Shown piece by piece: positions 26,451 through 34,400 of a stretch of 64,000 bases of DNA. Numbering within the stretch: the stretch's first letter is position 1; every line of letters starts with the position of its first letter. Below the pieces are notes generated by a model. The model worked only from the letters and a program-made list of their open reading frames with translations. It was not told where the DNA came from and made no database searches. The position numbers and the translations under genes were made by a program. This DNA comes from JADZAI01 sp047602465 (GTDB lineage Bacteria; Pseudomonadota; Alphaproteobacteria; Micropepsales; Micropepsaceae): the NCBI GenBank assembly GCA_047602465.1, contig JASGHF010000001.1, positions 186,001-250,000 of the forward strand, given 5' to 3'.

Positions 26451-27866
26451 ATGGACGACACCGACGATCCCCAATGGATGAGCGCGGCCGAGCTGTCGGC
26501 GGCGTATGAGAGCGGCGCGCTGTCGCCCGTGGATGTGGCCGAGGGCCTGCTGGCGCGGATCGACGCGCTGGATGCGGGGCTGAATTCGTTCTGCCTGATC
26601 GATCCGGGCGTGACGCTGGCCGCCGCCGAGGCCAGCCAGGAACGCTGGATGACGGGCGCGCCGCTGTCGCCGCTGGATGGCGTGCCGGTGGCAATCAAGG
26701 ATCTGCTCGTCACCAAAGGCTGGCCGACGCTGCGCGGCTCGCGCACGGTCGATCCGAACCAGGCATGGAACGAGGATGCGCCGAGCGTTGCGCGTCTGAA
26801 GGAAGCCGGCGCGGTGCCGCTGGGCAAGACGACGACGCCGGAGTTCGGGTTCAAAGGATCGAATGACAGCCCGCTGACGGGCATCACGCGCAATCCGTGG
26901 GATGTGTCGAAGACGCCGGGCGGTTCGAGCGGTGGATCCTCGGCGGCGCTGGCGGCGGGGTTTGCGCCGCTGGCGCTGGGGACGGATGGCGGCGGGTCGG
27001 TGCGTATTCCGGCGAGCTTCACCGGCACGTTCGCGCTGAAACCGAGCTTTGGCCGTGTGGCGGCCTATCCGCTGTCGCCGTTCGGCACGCTGGCGCATGT
27101 CGGGCCGATGACGCGGACGGTCGCCGATGCGGCGCTGATGCTGAACGAGATGGCGAAGGCCGATGCGCGCGACTGGTATCAGGTGCCGAATGCCGTGGCG
27201 GATTATACGGCCGGCCTTGAGGACGGGGTGAAGGGCGCGCGGATCGCCTACTGCCCGACGCTGGGGTTCGCCGAATATGTCGATCCCGATGTCGCCGACG
27301 CCGTGAAGCATGCGGCGCTGGCGTTTCAGGCGCTGGGCGCGCAGGTCGATGAGGTGGACCCGCCGCTGGACGATCCGTCGGAGATTTTCCGGGCGCTGTG
27401 GTGGGGCGCGGCGGGGCAGGCGTTCGGATCGCTGCCTGACGAGAGGCGCGCGCTGCTGGACCCCGGCTTGCAGATGATGGTGGAGGGCGGACGGAAATAT
27501 TCGCTCAGCCAGTATTTCGAGGCGGGGCTGGCGCGCGGGCGCTATGGCGCGGGCATGCGGACGTGGATGGAGAATTTCGACTTCATCCTGACGCCGGCGA
27601 CGGCGGTGCCGGCGTTCGGCGTGGACAGGATTGGGCCGGGCGAACTGGACCCTTACTGGCTGTGGATGAAGTGGATGCCGTTTTCCTATCCCTTCAATCT
27701 GACGCAGCAGCCGGCGGCGTCGATCAATTGCGGGTTCACGAAAGCCGGGTTGCCGATCGGACTGCAGATCGTGGGCAGGATGTTCGACGATGCGGGCGTT
27801 CTGCGCGCGGCCAGGGCGTTCGAGGCGGCGCATCCTGAACATCAGCGCCACGCGCCGGATTACTGA
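26451..27866 (+). CDS. Amidase (amidase-signature family)
   Basis: 471 residues from the ATG at 26451. The Ser-cisSer-Lys triad is visible: Lys in VAIKDLLVTKG, and the two Ser in TPGGSSGGSSAALA and DGGGSVRIPAS. Family members hydrolyse aliphatic or aryl amides or serve in aminoacyl-tRNA amidation; the absence of GatB/GatC neighbours argues against GatA. One base is shared with the following nnr gene (TGATG). Confidence 0.87.
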   Translation: MDDTDDPQWMSAAELSAAYESGALSPVDVAEGLLARIDALDAGLNSFCLIDPGVTLAAAEASQERWMTGAPLSPLDGVPVAIKDLLVTKGWPTLRGSRTVDPNQAWNEDAPSVARLKEAGAVPLGKTTTPEFGFKGSNDSPLTGITRNPWDVSKTPGGSSGGSSAALAAGFAPLALGTDGGGSVRIPASFTGTFALKPSFGRVAAYPLSPFGTLAHVGPMTRTVADAALMLNEMAKADARDWYQVPNAVADYTAGLEDGVKGARIAYCPTLGFAEYVDPDVADAVKHAALAFQALGAQVDEVDPPLDDPSEIFRALWWGAAGQAFGSLPDERRALLDPGLQMMVEGGRKYSLSQYFEAGLARGRYGAGMRTWMENFDFILTPATAVPAFGVDRIGPGELDPYWLWMKWMPFSYPFNLTQQPAASINCGFTKAGLPIGLQIVGRMFDDAGVLRAARAFEAAHPEHQRHAPDY

Positions 27867-29335
27867 TGCGCGCCGACGCGTCGTTCGAAACGCTGTTGAG
27901 CGTCGCGCAGATGGGCGCGGCGGATGCGGCGGCGCCCGAGCTGGGCGTGCCGTCGATGACGCTGATGGAGCATGCCGGTCGCGCGGTGGCGGATGAGATC
28001 GGGCGGCGGTGGACGCCGCGCCTGACCACCGTGTTGTGCGGGCCGGGCAATAATGGCGGCGACGGGTATGTCGCAGCGCGCGTTCTGAAGTCGCGCGGCT
28101 GGCCGGTGGTGTGTGAAACGGAGACTGATCCGGCGGCGCTGAAGGGCGATGCGGCGGAGGCGTTCCGGCGCTGGGACGGCGAGACGCGGGCGGTTGCGGC
28201 AGGCGCGCCGGAGGCCGGACTGATCGTCGATGCGCTGTTCGGGGCCGGGTTGTCGCGCCCCTTGGGCGGCGAGGCGGCGCGGCTGGCGGAGGTGTCGCGC
28301 GAGATGCGGGACCGGGTCGTCAGCATCGATGTGCCGAGCGGCATTCATGGCGATAGCGGGCTGGCGCTGGGCGGTACGGCGTTTCATGCGGCCCTGACGG
28401 TGACCTTCGTGCGGCGGAAGCCGGGGCATGTGCTGATGCCCGGGCGGACGCAGTGCGGAGAGGTCGTGCTGGCGGATATCGGGATGCCGGAGGCGGCGGT
28501 GCTGCGCGCGATGGCGGGCGCAGAGACCTTTGCGCTGTCGGGCGGGTTTGCGCTGCGCGGACATCCGCAGGCGCATAAATACATGCGCGGGCATTGTCTG
28601 GTCGTTTCCGGCGGTTGGCAGAACACCGGGGCGGCGCGTCTGGCGGCGCTGGGCGCGGCGCGCGCGGGGGCGGGGCTGGTGACGATCGCGGCGCCGGAAG
28701 AGTTGGGCGGCATTCATGCGTGTCACCTGACGTCTGTGATGGTGCGGACCGACAGCGTGGACGCGCTGCTGGCCGACCCGCGCAAGAACGCGGTGGTGAT
28801 CGGACCGGGGCTTGGCGGTTCAGAAGACGCGGTGCGGCAGGTGGCGGCGGTGCTGTCGAGCGGGCGTGATGCGGTTCTCGATGCGGATGCGCTGACCATC
28901 CTTGGCCGGCAGCCGGGCCTGAAGGTGCATGCGCGATGTGTCCTGACGCCGCACGAAGGCGAGTTCGCACGGGTGTTCCCCGATCTGGCGAAAGCGCTGC
29001 CGGAGCGCGGGAAGCTGGCGGTGGTGCGCGAGGCGGCGGCGCGATGCGGTGCGGTGGTGCTGCTGAAAGGCGCCGACACGGTGATCGCCGACCCCGATGG
29101 GCTGGCGGCGATCGACAGTCTGTCGCCGCAATGGCTGGCGACGGCGGGGAGCGGTGATGTGCTGGCCGGGCTGATCGGCGGATTGCTGGCGCAGGGTGCG
29201 ACGCCGTTCGAGGCGGCGTGCGGGGGTGTGTTCCTGCATGGCGCGGCGGCGCGGGCGCTGGGGCCGGGGCTGATGGCGGATGATCTGCCGGGGGCGGTGC
29301 CGGGCGTGTTGGCAGGGTTGAAGGTGGTGGCGTGA
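27866..29335 (+). CDS. nnr: Bifunctional NAD(P)H-hydrate epimerase/dehydratase
   Basis: 489 residues in two domains. The N-terminal epimerase (YjeF_N) part has CGPGNNGGDGYVAARVL, DALFGAGLSRP and SIDVPSGIHGDSG. The C-terminal ADP/ATP-dependent dehydratase part has GPGLGGSEDAV, VLDADAL, LTPHEGEFARV and TAGSGDVLAGLIGGLLAQG. The enzyme repairs hydrated NADH and NADPH in the cytoplasm. It is coupled to the upstream amidase by a 1-nt overlap and to the next gene by a GTGA overlap. Confidence 0.95.
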   Translation: MRADASFETLLSVAQMGAADAAAPELGVPSMTLMEHAGRAVADEIGRRWTPRLTTVLCGPGNNGGDGYVAARVLKSRGWPVVCETETDPAALKGDAAEAFRRWDGETRAVAAGAPEAGLIVDALFGAGLSRPLGGEAARLAEVSREMRDRVVSIDVPSGIHGDSGLALGGTAFHAALTVTFVRRKPGHVLMPGRTQCGEVVLADIGMPEAAVLRAMAGAETFALSGGFALRGHPQAHKYMRGHCLVVSGGWQNTGAARLAALGAARAGAGLVTIAAPEELGGIHACHLTSVMVRTDSVDALLADPRKNAVVIGPGLGGSEDAVRQVAAVLSSGRDAVLDADALTILGRQPGLKVHARCVLTPHEGEFARVFPDLAKALPERGKLAVVREAAARCGAVVLLKGADTVIADPDGLAAIDSLSPQWLATAGSGDVLAGLIGGLLAQGATPFEAACGGVFLHGAAARALGPGLMADDLPGAVPGVLAGLKVVA

Positions 29336-30660
29336 AAGATATTCAGGGCAATCCGGTTTCGTTTGAGAATGCGGCGGCTGTTGCGGCGCTGGATGCGGGG
29401 ATCGCGCAGCTCAATGCCTATCGCGGCGATCCGGTCGGGAGCGTGGCGGCGGCGCTGAAAGCGCATCCCGATTTTGCGATGGGGCATATCTTTCTGGCCG
29501 CGCTGTTCGCGACGGCGATGGACAGAACGCTCGTCGCGCATACGGAGCGGGCGCTGAAGGCGGCGGCGCCTTTGCTGGGCGGGGCGAATGATCGCGAGCG
29601 CGCGCATTATGCGGCGGCGCGGCGCTGGGCGGATGGCGATATCGCGGGGGCGACCGAAAAATGGGGGCGGATCGCGATGGATCATCCGCACGACATTCTG
29701 GCGATCCAGCTCGGCCAGCAGGGCGATTTCTTCCAGGGCCAGTCGCTGATGCTGCGGGACCGCGTGCTGCGCGTTTCGCCGAAATGGAGCGCAGACGTAC
29801 CCGGCCACGGGTTTGTGCTGGGCATGCTGTCGTTCGGGCATGAGGAGGCGGGCGAGTATGCCCGCGCCGAGGCGCTGGGGCGGGCGGCGGTGGAGGCCGA
29901 GCCTCGCGATGCCTGGGCGGCGCATGCGGTGGCGCATGTGCTGGAGATGGAGGGCCGCGTGCCGCACGGCCTCGACTGGATCGAGGGGACGAAGGGCGGC
30001 TGGGATGAGGACGGTCTGCTCGCCTATCATCTGTGGTGGCATGCGGGGCTGATGCGGATCGACCGGGGCGATATCGCGGAGACGCTGGCGATCTATGACC
30101 GGCACATCGCGGCGGGCGGTCTGGGGCAGGCGCTGGAACTGGTGGATGCCTCGGCGCTGCTATGGCGGCTGTGGGTGCTGGGGCATGATGTCGGGCCGCG
30201 CTGGCGTGAGGTCGCGGACAAGTGGGCCTTGCGTGTGCAGCACGGGATCAGCGCATTCAACGATGTTCACGCGGTGATGGCGTTTGCGGCGCTGGGCATG
30301 GATGCGGAAGTCGATGCGCAGATCGCGACGCTGGAAAGATCGGCGGCGGGCAGCGACACGAATGCGGTGATGGCGCGGCTGGCCGGGTTGCCGGTGGCGC
30401 GCGGGTTCGCGGCGTTCGGGCGCGGCGATTATGCGGGCGCGCTGGCGAATCTCATGGAAGCGATGCCGCGTGCGGCGGCGTTCGGCGGAAGCCACGCGCA
30501 GCGCGATGTGCTGGGCTGGACGGCCATGGAGGCGGCGGTGCGGGCGGGCGACAGGGCCGCCGCAGACGCGCTGCTGGCCGAGCGGATGGGGCGGAAGAGC
30601 GAGGCCGCGCCGACGCATGGGTGGCTGCGGCGGACGGAGGCGTTGAAGCGGGCGTCCTGA
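29332..30660 (+). CDS. TPR protein similar to TTC38
   Basis: 442 residues from a GTG that overlaps the nnr stop (GTGA). The chain is all-helical with degenerate TPR pairs. The block VLGMLSFGHEEAGEYARAEA, then HAVAHVLEMEGR and HLWWHAGLMRIDRG, matches the tetratricopeptide repeat protein 38 family, which is shared with eukaryotes. No enzyme motif or signal peptide is present. Its role in bacteria is not known to me. Confidence 0.85.
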   Translation: MKDIQGNPVSFENAAAVAALDAGIAQLNAYRGDPVGSVAAALKAHPDFAMGHIFLAALFATAMDRTLVAHTERALKAAAPLLGGANDRERAHYAAARRWADGDIAGATEKWGRIAMDHPHDILAIQLGQQGDFFQGQSLMLRDRVLRVSPKWSADVPGHGFVLGMLSFGHEEAGEYARAEALGRAAVEAEPRDAWAAHAVAHVLEMEGRVPHGLDWIEGTKGGWDEDGLLAYHLWWHAGLMRIDRGDIAETLAIYDRHIAAGGLGQALELVDASALLWRLWVLGHDVGPRWREVADKWALRVQHGISAFNDVHAVMAFAALGMDAEVDAQIATLERSAAGSDTNAVMARLAGLPVARGFAAFGRGDYAGALANLMEAMPRAAAFGGSHAQRDVLGWTAMEAAVRAGDRAAADALLAERMGRKSEAAPTHGWLRRTEALKRAS

Positions 30661-30692
30661 GCGGAGGCGTCGGCTGCTGCAGGCCGCGCTTT

Positions 30693-32582
30693 CTATTCAG
30701 CCGCTTCGGCGGGGCGGCGGACGGGTTTGGCGGCTTTGCGGAGCTGCGTCACGTCGCGGACCGCGCCGCGCGCGGCGCTGGTGGTGAGGGCGGCGTAGGC
30801 CTGGAGGGCCTGGCTGACCTTGCGGGTGCGTTTTTCCGTCGGCTGCCAGCCATCGGGGCGGGCGTCCATGGCGGTGCGGCGGAGGTCGAGTTCGGCGTCC
30901 GAGATGGCGAGGCGGATGGTGCGGTTCGGGATGTCGATCTCGATGCGGTCGCCATCCTGCACCAGACCGATCGCGCCGCCTTCGGCAGCCTCGGGCGAGG
31001 CGTGGCCGATGGAGAGGCCGGACGTGCCGCCGGAGAAGCGTCCGTCGGTGATGAGGGCGCAGGCCTTTCCGAGGCCTTTCGATTTCAGATAGCTGGTCGG
31101 GTAGAGCATTTCCTGCATGCCGGGGCCGCCCTTGGGGCCTTCGTAGCGGATGACGACGACATCGCCGGCCTGGACGAGGCCGTTGAGGATGCCGAGGACG
31201 GCGCTGTCCTGGCTTTCGAAGACGCGGGCGGCGCCGTTGAATTTCAGGATGCTCTCATCGACGCCGGCGGTTTTCACGATGCAGCCGTCGAGCGCGATAT
31301 TGCCGAAGAGGACGGCGAGGCCGCCGTCTTTGCTGAACGCATGTTCGACGGAGCGGGTGACGCCGGTTTCGCGGTCGGTGTCGATGCTGTCGTAGCGGCG
31401 ATCCTGGCTGAAGGCCGTTTGCGTCGGCACGCCGCCGGGAGCTGCGGCGTAGAAATGCTTCACGGCGTCGGTGGGCGCGCGGGCGATATCCCAGGTGTCG
31501 AGCGCGTCTTTCAGCGTGGCGCTGTGGACGGTGGGGAGATCGGTGTGGATGAGGCCGCCGCGGTCGAGTTCGCCAAGGATGCCCATGATGCCGCCGGCGC
31601 GGTGGACGTCCTCCATGTGAACATCGGCCTTGTTGGGCGCGACCTTGCAGAGACAGGGGACGCGGCGGGACAGGCGGTCGATGTCCTGCATGGTGAAGTC
31701 GACGCCGGCCTCTTCGGCGGCGGCGAGGAGATGCAGCACGGTGTTGGTCGAGCCGCCCATGGCGATATCGACCGTCATGGCGTTCTCGAAGCCCTTGAAG
31801 CTGGCGATTTCGCGCGGGAGGACGGAGGCGTCGTCCTGATCGTAATAGCGGCGGGCGAGCCTGACGACGGTGCGGCCGGCTTCGAGAAACAGCTCCTTGC
31901 GGTCGGCGTGGGTGGCGAGGATCGAACCGTTGCCGGGGAGCGAGAGGCCCATCGCTTCGGTGAGGCAGTTCATCGAATTGGCGGTGAACATGCCCGAGCA
32001 TGAGCCGCAGGTGGGGCAGGCGGAGCGTTCGATGACCTTGACGTCCTCGTCGCTGACCTTGTCGTCGGCGGCGGCGATCATCGCGTCGATGAGATCGACC
32101 TTCCTGGCGCCTGTGGAGAGGACGACCTTGCCGGCCTCCATGGGGCCGCCGGAGACGAAGACGGTGGGGATGTTGAGGCGGAGCGCCGCCATCAGCATGC
32201 CGGGGGTGATCTTGTCGCAGTTGGAGATGCAGACCAGCGCGTCGGCGCAGTGCGCATTGACCATGTACTCGACGGCGTCGGCGATGAGTTCGCGCGAGGG
32301 CAGGCTGTAGAGCATGCCGTCATGGCCCATCGCGATGCCGTCATCGACGGCGATGGTGTTGAATTCCTTGGCGACGCCGCCGTGCTGTTCGATCTCGCGC
32401 GCGACGAGCTGGCCGAGATCTTTCAGGTGGACGTGGCCGGGCACGAACTGGGTGAAGGAGTTGGCGATGGCGATGATCGGCTTGCCGAAATCGCCATCCT
32501 TCATGCCGGTGGCGCGCCACAGGCCACGGGCGCCCGCCATGTTGCGGCCATGGGTGCTGGTGCGGGAACGATAGGCGGGCAT
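30693..32582 (-). CDS. ilvD: Dihydroxy-acid dehydratase
   Basis: 629 residues from the ATG at 32580-32582, with GAGAG upstream; the frame is open for 10 further codons that are not family sequence. MPAYRSRTSTHGRNMAGARG is the family start. Fe-S ligands lie in CISNCDKITPGM and CPTCGSCSGMFTANSMNCL. It catalyses the third step of valine, leucine and isoleucine synthesis, removing water from the dihydroxy acids. It is divergent from the monooxygenase gene and shares the FNR-like box region. Confidence 0.97.
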   Translation of the reverse strand: MPAYRSRTSTHGRNMAGARGLWRATGMKDGDFGKPIIAIANSFTQFVPGHVHLKDLGQLVAREIEQHGGVAKEFNTIAVDDGIAMGHDGMLYSLPSRELIADAVEYMVNAHCADALVCISNCDKITPGMLMAALRLNIPTVFVSGGPMEAGKVVLSTGARKVDLIDAMIAAADDKVSDEDVKVIERSACPTCGSCSGMFTANSMNCLTEAMGLSLPGNGSILATHADRKELFLEAGRTVVRLARRYYDQDDASVLPREIASFKGFENAMTVDIAMGGSTNTVLHLLAAAEEAGVDFTMQDIDRLSRRVPCLCKVAPNKADVHMEDVHRAGGIMGILGELDRGGLIHTDLPTVHSATLKDALDTWDIARAPTDAVKHFYAAAPGGVPTQTAFSQDRRYDSIDTDRETGVTRSVEHAFSKDGGLAVLFGNIALDGCIVKTAGVDESILKFNGAARVFESQDSAVLGILNGLVQAGDVVVIRYEGPKGGPGMQEMLYPTSYLKSKGLGKACALITDGRFSGGTSGLSIGHASPEAAEGGAIGLVQDGDRIEIDIPNRTIRLAISDAELDLRRTAMDARPDGWQPTEKRTRKVSQALQAYAALTTSAARGAVRDVTQLRKAAKPVRRPAEAAE

Positions 32583-32680
32583 GGGACTCTCGTGAATATT
32601 TGTGCGGCGCACTCTACCAGCCGCCGGGTTGCAGAAAAAGTCGCGATAATGGCGATTGGGGACACGAAATTGCGCGTCAG

Positions 32681-32694
32681 TTGATCAGGATCAA
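32681..32694. promoter_or_regulatory. Perfect FNR/FixK-type box in a divergent promoter region
   Basis: TTGATCAGGATCAA fits TTGAT-N4-ATCAA exactly. It lies 98 bp from the ilvD start codon and 110 bp from the monooxygenase start codon. A CRP/FNR-family regulator (FNR, FixK or similar) could bind. Which gene it serves is not determined. Confidence 0.65.
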
Positions 32695-32804
32695 GGGTGG
32701 GGCACGCGATTTCTGCGAGGATTTCTCACTGGCAGTTCTGGAATGACGGACAGGAAAAGCTGTGAAACGCTTTGCCCAACGACATTCACAACAAGGGTGG
32801 AAAC

Positions 32805-34319
32805 ATGAGCGCGGCGGCCAAGAAGCAGGAAATCCAGCATTTCGACGTCATCATCGCAGGGGCCGGGATTTCCGGGATCGGCGGGGCGTATCACCTGAAA
32901 ACCCAGATGCCGGGGAAAAGCTTTGTCGTGCTGGAGCAGCAGGACGGGTTCGGGGGCACATGGCGGACCCACCGCTATCCCGGCATCCGCTCGGACAGCG
33001 ATCTTTATACGTTCGGATACCGCTTCAAGCCGTGGGAGGGCGCGCCGATCGCTTCTGCGGAAGAAATTCTTAAATATATGGGCGAGGTCATTGACGAGAA
33101 CGGACTGAAGTCCTATATCCGATATGGGACGAAAATCCTGACGGCGTCGTGGTCGAGCACCGAGGCGCTGTGGACTGTAACGGCGGAGCGGGGCGGAGAC
33201 GTGGTGGTTTTAACGTGTTGTTTTCTGTGGATGTGCCAGGGGTATTACCGGCACACGGAGGGCTATACGCCGGAATGGCCGGGTATGGCGGATTTCGGCG
33301 GGCGGATCGTGCATCCGCAGACCTGGCCTGAAGACATCGACCTGACGGGCAAGAAGGTGGTGGTGATCGGGTCGGGGGCGACGGCGGCGACGCTGGTGCC
33401 GGCGATCGCGGGAGATTGCGCGCATGTGACGATGCTGCAGCGCTCGCCGACCTATTTCATTCCGGGGCGGAACGCGAACGATCTCGCCGATCAGCTGCGC
33501 GAGCTGGAGGTCGATCCGGTGTGGATCCACGAGATCGTCCGCAGGCGGATTCTGAAAGACGGCGACACGTTCGCGCGGCGCTCGTTCGCGGAGTCCGACA
33601 CGGTGCGCGACGAGCTGCTGGCGGGCGTGAAGGCGTTCCTGCCGGAAGAGGAAGTGAGGAAGAACTTCACGCCGAGCTATCGCCCCTGGCAGCAGCGCGT
33701 GGCCTTCGTGCCGGACGGCGATTTGTTCCAGGGCATCGCGTCGGGCAAAGCGAGCGTGGTGACGGACGAGATCGAGCGGTTCGTGCCGGGCGGCATCCAG
33801 CTGAAGTCGGGCAGGACGCTGGAGGCAGACATCGTCATCACGGCGACGGGGTTCAATCTGAGCGTCCAGGGCGACATCGATTTCAGCGTGGACGGCGAGA
33901 CGCTGGATCTGTCGAAGAGCGTCACCTATCGCGGGATGATGTTCACCGGCGTGCCGAACCTGGTGTGGGTGTTCGGGTATTTCCGCGCGAGCTGGACGCT
34001 GCGCGCCGATCTCGTGTCGGATTTCGTGTGCCGCTTGCTGGGCCACATGGACGCGGCCGGTGCGCGGAAGGTGGAGGTGGCGCTGCGGCCCGAGGATGCG
34101 GACATGAAGCTGCTGCCGTGGATCGACGCAGAGAACTTCAATCCGGGCTATCTGATGCGCGGGCTGCATCTGCTGCCGCAGCGGGGCGAGAAGCCGGAGT
34201 GGCAGCACACGCAGGATTACTGGAACGAGAAGGACATCTTCCCGGCCATCGACCTGAACGATGCGGCGTTCGTGTATGACGGCAAGAGAAAGGCCGCCCC
34301 GGTGTCCGAGGCGGCCTGA
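32805..34319 (+). CDS. Flavin-containing monooxygenase, Baeyer-Villiger type
   Basis: 504 residues from the ATG at 32805, with AAGGGTGG upstream; the in-frame TTG at 32772 is rejected. FAD site GAGISGIGGAYHL, NADP site VVIGSGATAATLVPAI, and the Baeyer-Villiger fingerprint FGGRIVHPQTWP (F-x-G-x3-H-x3-WP-like) are all present. It should insert oxygen into a ketone, or oxidise N or S, with NADPH and O2. The substrate is unknown. The divergent gap contains the FNR-like box. Confidence 0.9.
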   Translation: MSAAAKKQEIQHFDVIIAGAGISGIGGAYHLKTQMPGKSFVVLEQQDGFGGTWRTHRYPGIRSDSDLYTFGYRFKPWEGAPIASAEEILKYMGEVIDENGLKSYIRYGTKILTASWSSTEALWTVTAERGGDVVVLTCCFLWMCQGYYRHTEGYTPEWPGMADFGGRIVHPQTWPEDIDLTGKKVVVIGSGATAATLVPAIAGDCAHVTMLQRSPTYFIPGRNANDLADQLRELEVDPVWIHEIVRRRILKDGDTFARRSFAESDTVRDELLAGVKAFLPEEEVRKNFTPSYRPWQQRVAFVPDGDLFQGIASGKASVVTDEIERFVPGGIQLKSGRTLEADIVITATGFNLSVQGDIDFSVDGETLDLSKSVTYRGMMFTGVPNLVWVFGYFRASWTLRADLVSDFVCRLLGHMDAAGARKVEVALRPEDADMKLLPWIDAENFNPGYLMRGLHLLPQRGEKPEWQHTQDYWNEKDIFPAIDLNDAAFVYDGKRKAAPVSEAA

Positions 34320-34344
34320 AAAATCCCCACCCGTGTGAGCGTTT

Positions 34345-34393
34345 GCCCCCGCCGCCCCTTCGGGGCACCTCCCCCGTGAATGACGGGGGAGGA
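34345..34393. repeat. Dispersed palindromic repeat, second copy of the 20649 element
   Basis: GCCGCCCCTTCGGGGCACCT followed by a CCCCCGTGAATGACGGGGG palindrome and AGG. It lies between convergent genes and may act as a terminator. The shared order of blocks with 20649-20698 shows common descent. Confidence 0.7.
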
Positions 34394-34400
34394 AAGGGGT

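Noticed and set aside
26451..27866. GatA subunit of the tRNA amidotransferase
   Set aside because: No gatB or gatC nearby and the neighbours are unrelated; amidase-signature motifs alone are not specific.
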